Origin: an uncultured Dokdonia sp.
GTDB taxonomy: Bacteria; Bacteroidota; Bacteroidia; Flavobacteriales; Flavobacteriaceae
Direction of reading: 5' to 3'
NCBI RefSeq assembly: GCF_947492815.1
Contig: NZ_CANLOB010000039.1
Location: forward strand, 1 to 34,167
DNA: 34,167 nucleotides
Part shown: piece by piece, positions 1 through 6,185 of the stretch
Layout: every line of letters begins with the position of its first letter
Position numbering within the stretch: the stretch's first letter is position 1
Made by a program: the position numbers and the translations under genes
The notes under the pieces: generated by a model
The model's database searches: none
What the model saw: only the letters and a program-made list of their open reading frames with translations
What the model was told of the DNA's origin: nothing

Positions 1-54
1 GGTGTCAAAAATGTAGAATTCTTCCTCTTTAGATTAACTAGAATATTTGCATAA
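1..54 (+). CDS. Possible C-terminal end of an upstream gene (partial)
   Basis: Frame 1 is open from the window edge to a TAA at 52-54 and would encode 17 residues ending in LFRLTRIFA. A strong bidirectional terminator follows about 50 nt downstream, which is what one expects after a gene end. Too little is visible to name a product. The assignment is inference only; the other two plus frames close within the same stretch. Confidence 0.3.
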   Translation, partial: GVKNVEFFLFRLTRIFA

Positions 55-102
55 ACACAACAATTGGTCTTGATCCGAAATAATGATTCACATAAGCGTA
101 TA

Positions 103-138
103 CTAAAAAAGGCAACTCATGATGAGTTGCCTTTTTTA
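103..138. terminator. Bidirectional intrinsic terminator
   Basis: A near-perfect hairpin: an A-rich run and GGCAACTCAT pair with ATGAGTTGCC followed by a T-rich run. Because A and T tracts flank both sides it can stop transcription from either strand. It lies between the window-edge gene end and the lipoprotein gene that reads towards it from the right. Confidence 0.85.
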
Positions 139-151
139 GTTTTATAGGTAA

Positions 152-180
152 TCGCTACTTCGACAGGCTCGGCATGACAT
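152..180. repeat. Dispersed intergenic element fragment
   Basis: The stretch reads like the common bacterial intergenic repeat family in which 'cgctacttcgacaggctcgg' is followed by 'catgacat'. A related element of the 'tttcgag...aatgaca' type is seen near 34045-34079. It directly abuts a partial copy of the TTTCGCGAAAGCG palindrome. Family membership is from memory of similar elements, not a search. Confidence 0.35.
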
Positions 181-192
181 TTCGCGAAAGCG
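180..192. repeat. Partial copy of the CGCTTTCGCGAAAGCG palindrome
   Basis: TTTCGCGAAAGCG followed by TATAC. It matches 13 of the 16 bases of the palindrome found intact at five other places in the window. The left CGC is replaced by the end of the neighbouring intergenic element (CAT). It lies just downstream of the stop codon of the lipoprotein gene. Confidence 0.85.
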
Positions 193-198
193 TATACA

Positions 199-1212
199 TT
201 AACTGTCCGAATCTAAATAATCAGGTATTCCGTCTTCATCTGTATCTGGATACGTAATTTCTCCTGTATTGAAATTAATATTTATCTCATCTACAGTATC
301 AATACCATCATTATCATCATCATCATCTAAGTGATCATTGATACCATCATTATCTGTATCCATTAAACCTACGAAATTTCCTTCATCATCACGTATAGTT
401 TCTAAACGTGTCGTCACACCATCATTATCATCATCTGGATCATTAAAGTTTGCTTGTACATCACCATCTGTATTATCTACATCATCAAACAAGAATCCGT
501 TACCGTCTATATCTTCGTCTATAGTAATAATACCATCACCATCATGATCGGTTACTTTACTCTCATACATAGAAAATGTAAATACTAGGGAAGAATAAAT
601 TCCAATATCACTATTTGGTGGTTGTGCAAAGTAAGCTAATCCACTTGGAATAAATACAGCTCCAATGCCGTAATCATTATTAAATTCTGTTGTTCCGTCT
701 GGTGCTATTGTAAATCCTGACCCTCCTCTAGCTCCTTCGATTCCATTTGCAAAACCATCAATGGTTGCAGGAAGGTTAAACCAAATAGGGTTTGAAGCAC
801 TGTCAAATACATTACTTAGAATATTTGATCCTCTATAGGTCACAAATGTAGAATCTACTTGTGATGTAGCAGCACCTACACCTTCTCTTGCTGTAAGGAC
901 ATACAAAGTATTAGAAGCTTCAAAACGATCATACGTTTTTGTAACTACTTGGTTTATAAGTGGCGTTTTATCTGCATTATCACCAGCTATAGTATCAAAA
1001 CGAATCTCATAATCAAACTCTGCAGGTGGATTTGCAAACTCTTCATAATTATAAAAATGCGTTTCTAGATATTCTCTAATGAAAGCATCATCTGTTATAG
1101 ATTGTTCTCCTCTATCTCTAAAAGGGATTGCTTCTGGGGTGTCGTCATCATTTCCACAGGAACTAAATAAAACTAGCACTACTAGTATGCTTAGATAATT
1201 TTTAATAATCAT
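199..1212 (-). CDS. FKBP-like lipoprotein with calcium-binding acidic repeats
   Basis: Predicted outer-surface or periplasmic lipoprotein of about 337 residues. The reading frame opens at 1242, but the start at 1212 gives a proper lipoprotein signal (MIIKNYLSILVVLVLFSSC, lipid-accepting Cys after LFSS), so I prefer it. The middle (about residues 80-220) resembles flavobacterial FKBP-type peptidyl-prolyl isomerase domains, including VTYRGSN and the IGAVFIPSGLAYF strand typical of the fold's C-terminal part. The C-terminal 110 residues are highly acidic DxDxDG repeats (DTDNDGINDH, DDDDDNDGID, DTDEDGIPDYLDSD) of the thrombospondin type 3/EF-like calcium-binding kind. It ends in these repeats with no T9SS sorting domain. 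Isomerase activity is not certain, since the catalytic pocket cannot be judged by eye. It is divergent from the Hsp15-like gene at 1302. Confidence 0.8.
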   Translation of the reverse strand: MIIKNYLSILVVLVLFSSCGNDDDTPEAIPFRDRGEQSITDDAFIREYLETHFYNYEEFANPPAEFDYEIRFDTIAGDNADKTPLINQVVTKTYDRFEASNTLYVLTAREGVGAATSQVDSTFVTYRGSNILSNVFDSASNPIWFNLPATIDGFANGIEGARGGSGFTIAPDGTTEFNNDYGIGAVFIPSGLAYFAQPPNSDIGIYSSLVFTFSMYESKVTDHDGDGIITIDEDIDGNGFLFDDVDNTDGDVQANFNDPDDDNDGVTTRLETIRDDEGNFVGLMDTDNDGINDHLDDDDDNDGIDTVDEININFNTGEITYPDTDEDGIPDYLDSDS

Positions 1213-1301
1213 AAAATTCTTTTTCGAGGGTGCAAGATACAATTTTGACGTATTTTTGACCGTATAATTACATAGATTAACGCACTTTTAAGCATTTTTA
1301 T

Positions 1302-1697
1302 ATGAGAGTTGATAAATATTTATGGTGTATCCGTTATTTTAAGACACGATCTATTGCTACCAACGCCTGTAAAAAAGGACATGTAAAGGTAGATGACAAG
1401 GTTGTAAAACCTTCTAGAGATATCTATCCTACTGATGTAATTAGTGTGCGTAAAAACCAAGTTATCTACACCTTAGAAGTCCTAGACTTGCCAACAAGTA
1501 GACTGGGCGCAAAGTTGGTTGACATCTATCGCAAGGATACAACGCCTAAGGAAAATCTAGAAAAATTAGATTTACTCAAGTATTCTAAAGATTATTATAG
1601 AAAGAAAGGAACGGGTCGTCCTACTAAAAAAGATCGTAGGGATATAGATGAAATCTATGAAAATGATGATTTCTTTTCAGACAACGAAGAAGAATAA
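1302..1697 (+). CDS. hslR: S4-domain RNA-binding protein, Hsp15-like
   Basis: 131-residue cytoplasmic protein. The N-terminus (MRVDKYLWCIRYFKTRSIA) is the S4 RNA-binding fold as in E. coli Hsp15, with the typical GHVKVDDKVVKPSRDI turn. The C-terminal tail carries the family signature RPTKKDRRDIDE. Hsp15 binds 50S subunits that still carry nascent peptidyl-tRNA and helps recycle stalled ribosomes; I infer the same role. Length matches the family (about 130 residues). It is followed 24 nt downstream by the phosphoribosyltransferase gene on the same strand, so the two are probably co-transcribed. Confidence 0.88.
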   Translation: MRVDKYLWCIRYFKTRSIATNACKKGHVKVDDKVVKPSRDIYPTDVISVRKNQVIYTLEVLDLPTSRLGAKLVDIYRKDTTPKENLEKLDLLKYSKDYYRKKGTGRPTKKDRRDIDEIYENDDFFSDNEEE

Positions 1698-1721
1698 GTA
1701 TTTTTACATTTAAGAAAGCCT

Positions 1722-2225
1722 ATGAAAGTAAAACTTGACAAAATACTAGATCATAAAGCCATTGAGCATAAGACACGTCGGATTGCGTATCAGATTTATG
1801 AAAGTAATGTAAATGAAGAGGAAATCATTTTAGCTGGTATTGCTGATAATGGCTATAAATTTGCCGAACGCCTTCAGACAATCCTTGAAGAAATTGCTAA
1901 TTTTAAAATCGTGTTATGCAAAGTAACTATGAATAAGCAAGACCCTTTAGGTACGGTTACAACAAGCCTTACGCCTGAAGCTTATTCAAATAAATCTATT
2001 GTTCTCATAGATGATGTATTAAACTCAGGTACTACACTTATTTATGGTGTACAACATTTTCTAAATGTGCCTTTAAAGCGTTTTAAAACGGCTGTACTTG
2101 TCAATAGAAATCACAAGAAATATCCTGTAAAAGCTGACTTTAAAGGAATTTCATTAAGTACGTCTCTTAATGAATCTGTTAAGGTGACGTTTAGAAAAGG
2201 AAATGATATGGCCGTCTTAGAATAA
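1722..2225 (+). CDS. Phosphoribosyltransferase (PyrR-like type I PRTase)
   Basis: 167-residue cytoplasmic protein. The PRPP-binding loop VLIDDVLNSGTTL (about residues 90-102) is the hallmark of type I phosphoribosyltransferases. The early LAGIADNGYKFAERL helix and the VLVNRNHKKYPVKADFKG segment resemble PyrR, the bifunctional pyrimidine regulator/uracil PRTase, in layout. No pyrimidine genes are nearby, so substrate and any RNA-binding role are open. Its last 9 nt overlap the 3' end of the convergent shikimate kinase gene. It is likely the second gene of a two-gene operon with the Hsp15-like gene. Confidence 0.85.
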   Translation: MKVKLDKILDHKAIEHKTRRIAYQIYESNVNEEEIILAGIADNGYKFAERLQTILEEIANFKIVLCKVTMNKQDPLGTVTTSLTPEAYSNKSIVLIDDVLNSGTTLIYGVQHFLNVPLKRFKTAVLVNRNHKKYPVKADFKGISLSTSLNESVKVTFRKGNDMAVLE

Positions 2226-2738
2226 GGTCGCTACAATTTCTTCTACAATCATTGCTTCGGTTTGTTCTTGTACTTTAAGGACTTTGCTGGCTTGATTATA
2301 ATAGAATCCTCTTTCAAACAGGTGTTTCCTCACAAATTCTTCTAATTCTTCTTTAGACTGCTGTGTTGCAATTACAGGACGTTCTGATTTAGCTTCCCAC
2401 AATCTGTTGGTCAGTTCTGTCACAGGCACATTGATATAGATAGATTGTACACCGCTCTCTTTGATGTCTTGCAAATTACTTCCATAACAGGGAGTTCCTC
2501 CTCCTAAAGCGACTATTTTTTTAGTATTGGTTTCTTGTAAAATTTCTTTTAGGTAGTGTGCCTCTTTTTTTCTGAAATAAATTTCGCCTTTTGTTTCAAA
2601 AATTTGGGAGATAGACATCTTTTCTTTTTCTGCAATAAATTGATCATAATCTACAAAGTCATATCCAATATGTTTTGCTAATCGCTGTCCTATAGTGGTT
2701 TTTCCTGACCCCATATACCCCATCAAATAAATATCCAT
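2217..2738 (-). CDS. aroK: Shikimate kinase
   Basis: 173-residue enzyme that phosphorylates shikimate with ATP in the chorismate (aromatic amino acid) pathway. It begins MDIYLMGYMGSGKTTIG, giving the Walker A loop GSGKTT within the first 17 residues. DYDQFIAEKE supplies the substrate-contacting Asp, then FRKKE for the arginine that binds shikimate, GGGTPCY (the Gly-rich shikimate loop) and the lid RPVI. Length is normal for AroK. A TACCTTTG -7 box (minus strand, 2769-2762) lies just upstream, though no good -33 TTG is seen. It is convergent with the phosphoribosyltransferase gene and overlaps it by 9 nt. Confidence 0.93.
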   Translation of the reverse strand: MDIYLMGYMGSGKTTIGQRLAKHIGYDFVDYDQFIAEKEKMSISQIFETKGEIYFRKKEAHYLKEILQETNTKKIVALGGGTPCYGSNLQDIKESGVQSIYINVPVTELTNRLWEAKSERPVIATQQSKEELEEFVRKHLFERGFYYNQASKVLKVQEQTEAMIVEEIVATLF

Positions 2739-2813
2739 GTGCTATTTTTTGTATTGAAATGCAAAGGTATTGTCAAAAGATGAAAAAAATGTAAAATTTA
2801 TTTTAAAAAGGCT

Positions 2814-2844
2814 TTGATATATAAATTAATTGGGTGTATATTTG
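2814..2844 (+). promoter_or_regulatory. Promoter of the tRNA genes
   Basis: TTG at 2814-2816, a 20-nt spacer and TATATTTG at 2837-2844 match the Bacteroidota sigma-A consensus TTG / TAnnTTTG. Transcription should begin near 2850, shortly before tRNA-Lys at 2863. Confidence 0.7.
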
Positions 2845-2862
2845 CACCCGCATTCAGGAAAA

Positions 2863-2935
2863 GACCTGGTAGCTCAGTTGGTAGAGCATCTCCCTTTTAA
2901 GGAGAGGGTCCTGGGTTCGAGCCCCAGCCAGGTCA
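2863..2935 (+). tRNA. tRNA-Lys(UUU)
   Basis: A full cloverleaf can be folded by eye. Acceptor arms GACCTGG/CCAGGTC close with discriminator A. The D arm is GCTC...GAGC. The anticodon stem TCTCC/GGAGA encloses loop CTTTTAA, giving anticodon TTT. The T arm is CTGGG-TTCGAGC-CCCAG. CCA is not encoded. It has its own promoter upstream and a terminator directly downstream. Confidence 0.95.
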
Positions 2936-2940
2936 CAAAA

Positions 2941-2967
2941 AGTCGTCGCATAATGCACGACTTTTTT
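2941..2967 (+). terminator. Intrinsic terminator after tRNA-Lys
   Basis: AGTCGT pairs with ACGACT, with extra GCA/TGC pairing inside, followed by a run of T. It lies between the two tRNA genes, so tRNA-Leu may depend on readthrough or its own promoter. Confidence 0.75.
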
Positions 2968-2985
2968 ACTTTTATACACCTATCT

Positions 2986-3068
2986 ACCCGAGTGCTGGAA
3001 TTGGTAGACAGGCACGGTTGAGGGCCGTGTGCACTAGTTGCGTGTGGGTTCAAGTCCCATCTCGGGTA
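2986..3068 (+). tRNA. tRNA-Leu(GAG)
   Basis: Acceptor arms ACCCGAG/CTCGGGT with discriminator A. The anticodon stem CACGG/CCGTG encloses loop TTGAGGG, giving anticodon GAG. A long variable arm (about GTGCACTAGTTGCGT), as in class II tRNAs, is followed by a T arm with TTCAAGT. CCA is not encoded. Confidence 0.93.
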
Positions 3069-3078
3069 CAACAAAAAG

Positions 3079-3102
3079 CTCATCATTCCTGATGAGTTTT
3101 TT
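3079..3102 (+). terminator. Intrinsic terminator after tRNA-Leu
   Basis: CTCATC-ATTCCT-GATGAG hairpin with a preceding A run and a following T run. It ends the tRNA transcription unit. Confidence 0.8.
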
Positions 3103-3351
3103 ACATTTTACACACAAAACAATAGCAATTAGTAGTATTATTTTACAATAAAATCGATAATAAACGATATATGAGATTTCTGTTCTGGGAACTCTATTTA
3201 CTATTCACAAATCATTTACTTCATCTCGGCAATCGCTACAAACCTGCGCTATCAGAAAGCCTATAAGTTTCAACTATTCGATCATCTACTTGGGTAACAA
3301 ACATCTCTTTTCTCCTCTTACAGGTATATAAATCATATAAATTTTAGAAAA

Positions 3352-3495
3352 ATGTTAGAAGTAATCAAAAATTTAGAAAATGTAAAGATTTTAAAAAAAT
3401 CACAGCTACAAACAATTAAAGGTAAAAGAGGATGTGGATGTTCTGGTAATCCAAATGGCAATGGTAATCAAAATCCTCCTTGTCATGAGTGCTAA
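3352..3495 (+). CDS. Small Cys-rich peptide with GG-type leader (RiPP-precursor-like) 1
   Basis: 47-residue peptide that is easy to miss because of its size. The leader (MLEVIKNLENVKILKKSQL, then QTIKGK) resembles the Bacteroidota natural-product/bacteriocin leaders of the type 'LKKxQLxxIKGG'. The core after the KGK motif is rich in Cys, Gly, Asn and Pro: RGCGCSGNPNGNGNQNPPC then HEC, four Cys in total. A perfect 12-bp terminator hairpin follows the stop, which supports it being a real transcribed gene. No modification enzyme, transporter or peptidase gene is visible nearby. The function (bacteriocin, signal, metal-binding peptide) is unknown. Family assignment is inference from the leader pattern. 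Confidence 0.7.
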   Translation: MLEVIKNLENVKILKKSQLQTIKGKRGCGCSGNPNGNGNQNPPCHEC

Positions 3496-3507
3496 AATTT
3501 AATGTAA

Positions 3508-3548
3508 ACTGCTGATAAGTTTTTTAAAACCTTATCAGCAGTATTTTT
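3508..3548 (+). terminator. Intrinsic terminator after peptide 1
   Basis: ACTGCTGATAAG (3508-3519) pairs perfectly with CTTATCAGCAGT (3531-3542), followed by ATTTTT. A 12-bp stem with an A/T loop. Confidence 0.85.
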
Positions 3549-3576
3549 ACTTAATTAACTTTTAAAATTGTTTATT

Positions 3577-3765
3577 ATGAAGAATAAGAATCTAAAATCA
3601 CTGGAATTAAAAAAAGAAACTATTTCAAGTTTTCATCTTATAAAAGTAAACGGCGGGCAAAAAACAACCGACCAAACCACCGTGGAAGATATTCCTTACT
3701 TCACCCACTTAAGTTGTGACTGTATGCCGAGATCTTTTTCTTGTGTTGAAGGCATATGTATTTAG
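3577..3765 (+). CDS. Class I lanthipeptide-like precursor peptide 2
   Basis: 62 residues starting MKNKNLKSLELKKETISSF and reaching a Gly-Gly (KVNGG, about residue 27). This leader closely matches the Bacteroidota 'class I lanthipeptide' precursor pattern MKKKNLKxLxLNKKxIS...GG. The 35-residue core is rich in Thr/Ser and has four Cys (LSCDCM, FSCVEGICI), the raw material for lanthionine rings. An in-frame TTG at 3568 would add three residues; the ATG at 3577 fits the family start. No LanB, LanC, LanT or radical SAM gene occurs in the window, so if this is a lanthipeptide its enzymes are elsewhere. Confidence 0.75.
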   Translation: MKNKNLKSLELKKETISSFHLIKVNGGQKTTDQTTVEDIPYFTHLSCDCMPRSFSCVEGICI

Positions 3766-3774
3766 AACGTATTG

Positions 3775-4041
3775 ATGAGACTACCAAAAAGAGCTAATTT
3801 TCATAAAACTGTACTTGTTTCAGATTCTCATGCTCCTGTTCAAGAATAGTATTTACAATTATCCTCCAAGATTATTAAAAAACATTTTAAGTTTAGAAAT
3901 TATGCTAGACAAAAAGCTATTCAAGGTGGTAGAGAAGAAGAAGAATCAAATAATCAGTTTTGTTGTGAGTGGTGTCCAGATGGAGCCTGTAATAATTATG
4001 TCCCGTATGGAGAGATTTGTTCATTAGCAGGATTTTGTTAA
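3775..4041 (+). pseudogene. Third GG-leader Cys-rich peptide, interrupted by an in-frame TAG
   Basis: One frame runs from ATG 3775 to TAA 4039-4041 and is broken only by TAG at 3847-3849. After the stop it reads YLQLSSKIIKKHF..., then ARQKAIQGG (a double-Gly leader end) and a core with six Cys including QFCCEWCPDGAC and GEICSLAGFC. The 63 codons after the stop contain no Met, so there is no ATG start for the leader downstream of the TAG. Either the gene is decayed by a nonsense change, or it uses a rare start such as ATT at 3871. A different frame (3815-4027) is open but shows no leader or Cys pattern. It lies 9 nt after peptide 2, so the pair may be one transcript. Confidence 0.5.
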
Positions 4042-4080
4042 ATGATATATATAAATATATCGTAAATACACATTGATCTA

Positions 4081-4107
4081 TAGCGAACTTCGGTTCGCTA
4101 TTTTTTT
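4081..4107 (+). terminator. Intrinsic terminator after the peptide genes
   Basis: TAGCGAAC-TTCG-GTTCGCTA, a perfect 8-bp stem with a UUCG tetraloop, followed by seven T. It ends the peptide transcript. Confidence 0.92.
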
Positions 4108-4183
4108 CCTGTATTGCGTATCATAAAGAAATCGCACCTTAAATACTCGTTTATAGCTATTTAAATTTTAACTATGTGGTATA

Positions 4184-4199
4184 CGCTTTCGCGAAAGCG
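4184..4199. repeat. Palindrome CGCTTTCGCGAAAGCG, copy 1
   Basis: Exact 16-bp palindrome within a longer symmetric TACGCTTTCGCGAAAGCGTA (4182-4201). It lies about 65 nt upstream of the TPR-AraC gene. No T tract follows, so it does not look like an intrinsic terminator. Confidence 0.95.
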
Positions 4200-4263
4200 T
4201 ACCTAGTCCATTAAAAAATAAAACAACTATTTTTGTAATTCATATTTGCTGTCCCCCTAAAAA

Positions 4264-5886
4264 ATGAATATAAAAGTTGTTTTTGCTATTTTATGTCTAT
4301 GCGCATCTATTTTTAGTAATGCGCAGGTAGATGACAGTAAAATAGATTTTTCCTCACCTACTAATGGTCAAGAGGAAGCTGCTAGATATGCTAAATTACT
4401 TCAGGAATATTATAAAAACGGAGATTATGAGTTGCATAAAACATATAGTGACTCTTTGCTATTAATTTCTGAATTATACCAGATTACAGACATGAGCATT
4501 TTGGCGCTTAATAGTCAAGCAATCTACCATAAGAATAGAAGCAACAGACAGAAAGCCATTGAGATGTACCATCAAGCCTTAGAAAAATGTGATTTGGTGC
4601 CAAATAACCAAGGACCTAAAGCAATGATACTTGTCAATATGGGGAATCTATACACCGATATTGGAGCATTTAAAAAGTCTATAAAAGCAATGGATGAATT
4701 GCTGGTGATAACGGATACTGTACGAAGTTTTTCTAGGATAAAAGCCGCTGCTTTAGTAGGACAGTCTACAAATTACATGGAGTTAAAAAACTATGAGAAA
4801 GCCTTACAATATGCTGAACGTGCCTTTACTTTAGGAGAATATATGAAAGATGAAGAAGTCATTGCTACCTCTTTAAATAATATAGGTGATATTTACGTAC
4901 AATTAGGCGACTATGAAAATGCGCTTAAAACTACAGAAAAAGGACTTCAATTACCTCATATACAAAAACCTACAAAAAAACGCGCTTGGCTCTTATTTAA
5001 CAATGGAGTGGCAAATTACCATGTATCTAATATTGATCTCTCCTTGCAACGTCTTAAAGAGGCGTTAACACTCGCTGAAAGCAAAGAGCTCAATGAAGTC
5101 GCTATGTATAGCTATGAGTATTTGGCAAAAGTATATGAGCAGAAAGGAAATTTCAAAGCTTCTTATGAAGCCCAAAAAGAATATACACGCATTAGAGATG
5201 TAATACAAGTCGATAAAAAAGAAGCCACTATTGTAGATCTTTCTAAAGACATCACTAAAAATCAAGAGACAAGAGAAGCTGCCGAAAAAGAAGTAGTTTC
5301 TGTAACAAAAAACAAAAAACAATGGTTACAGTTTGGAAGTATTATTGTGCTCTTCCTCGCTGGTGTATTGTTCTTATACATACGAAAGAAAAAACGTATT
5401 GAAATAGAAAAAAACGACCTTCAAGAACAATATGTTGCTTTAAAAAAAGCTATAGAAAAAAAGAATACAACATCAGATATCCCTATTGAAAAAACACCTT
5501 CAAAAATAGAAGAGCAACCCTATAAAAACTCGTCATTAACAGATACGGATAGAGAACTATACAAGGAACGTATTTTAGCATTAATGAACACTGAAAAACC
5601 CTATTTAGAACCTAACTTAAGATTGGCTGAATTAGCTTCAAAATTGGAAATAAGCACCTCACATTTTTCGGAAGTATTGCATTATTCTTTTAAAGAAAAC
5701 TTCTATAATTTTATTAATTTTTATCGCGTTGTAGAAGCGCAAAAATTAATGAAACAGCCACAATATAAAACCGCAAAAATCATTGCCATTGCATTTGATT
5801 CAGGTTTTAAAAGTAAAACCACATTTAATCGGGTGTTTAAAAACTATACAGGACAGACACCTTCTGAATATCGTAAAACCTCTTAA
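4264..5886 (+). CDS. Membrane-anchored TPR regulator with AraC DNA-binding domain
   Basis: 540-residue one-component signalling protein. A signal peptide (MNIKVVFAILCLCASIFSNA) sends the N-terminal half outside the cytoplasm. Residues about 60-310 form tetratricopeptide repeats (for example YEKALQYAERAFTLGEY, LNNIGDIYVQLGDYENALK). A single membrane segment (about 353-373, WLQFGSIIVLFLAGVLFLYI) is followed by a basic, coiled-coil linker. The C-terminal 110 residues are an AraC/XylS helix-turn-helix pair (LRLAELASKLEISTSHFSEVL; TAKIIAIAFDSGFKSKTTFNRVF) ending in TGQTPSEYR. Presumably the TPR senses an exported partner and the AraC domain controls transcription inside. The target is unknown; the giant surface protein downstream is a possible one. 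A strong terminator follows the stop. Confidence 0.9.
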   Translation: MNIKVVFAILCLCASIFSNAQVDDSKIDFSSPTNGQEEAARYAKLLQEYYKNGDYELHKTYSDSLLLISELYQITDMSILALNSQAIYHKNRSNRQKAIEMYHQALEKCDLVPNNQGPKAMILVNMGNLYTDIGAFKKSIKAMDELLVITDTVRSFSRIKAAALVGQSTNYMELKNYEKALQYAERAFTLGEYMKDEEVIATSLNNIGDIYVQLGDYENALKTTEKGLQLPHIQKPTKKRAWLLFNNGVANYHVSNIDLSLQRLKEALTLAESKELNEVAMYSYEYLAKVYEQKGNFKASYEAQKEYTRIRDVIQVDKKEATIVDLSKDITKNQETREAAEKEVVSVTKNKKQWLQFGSIIVLFLAGVLFLYIRKKKRIEIEKNDLQEQYVALKKAIEKKNTTSDIPIEKTPSKIEEQPYKNSSLTDTDRELYKERILALMNTEKPYLEPNLRLAELASKLEISTSHFSEVLHYSFKENFYNFINFYRVVEAQKLMKQPQYKTAKIIAIAFDSGFKSKTTFNRVFKNYTGQTPSEYRKTS

Positions 5887-5904
5887 ACAGTGATGTTTTT
5901 CCAC

Positions 5905-5943
5905 AAAAAGGGGTTCCATTCCATTGAATGGAACCCCTTTTGA
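5905..5943. terminator. Strong bidirectional terminator after the AraC gene
   Basis: AAAAGGGGTTCCATTC (5906-5921) pairs without mismatch with GAATGGAACCCCTTTT (5926-5941) around a 4-nt loop. The remaining 240 nt up to the surface-protein gene are AT-rich with no recognisable motif. Confidence 0.92.
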
Positions 5944-6185
5944 CTATATAAGATCGGAACTTTAAGTATAAATAGTGAACTTTACTTAAATTAATTAATG
6001 CTTTCACATAAGATTTTTTAATCATATCTATTTCTATTATAAGAATTGATTAAATGTGAACTAATAGTGATGTAACTTCACTAATAACAAACCTTTTTTC
6101 AGCAACACAATCAGAAAAAAATTAGTGTAAATAGCACATCTGTGTGAGTATCAAAATGTATGTTTATATGACGGTATTGTCTAGA

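Noticed and set aside
2830..3086. Open frames on both strands across the tRNA genes
   Set aside because: They span two well-folded tRNAs and a terminator; the tRNAs explain the sequence.
3171..3266. 31-codon ORF MRFLFWELYL...
   Set aside because: No conserved feature, no promoter match, and not like the other peptides; likely chance.
3815..4027. 70-codon frame overlapping the third peptide gene
   Set aside because: Translates the region in a frame without leader or Cys pattern; the interrupted frame 3775-4041 fits the neighbours better.
6144..6185. GTG 6144 or ATG 6156 as start of the giant protein
   Set aside because: They place extra residues before a complete signal peptide that begins at ATG 6186.
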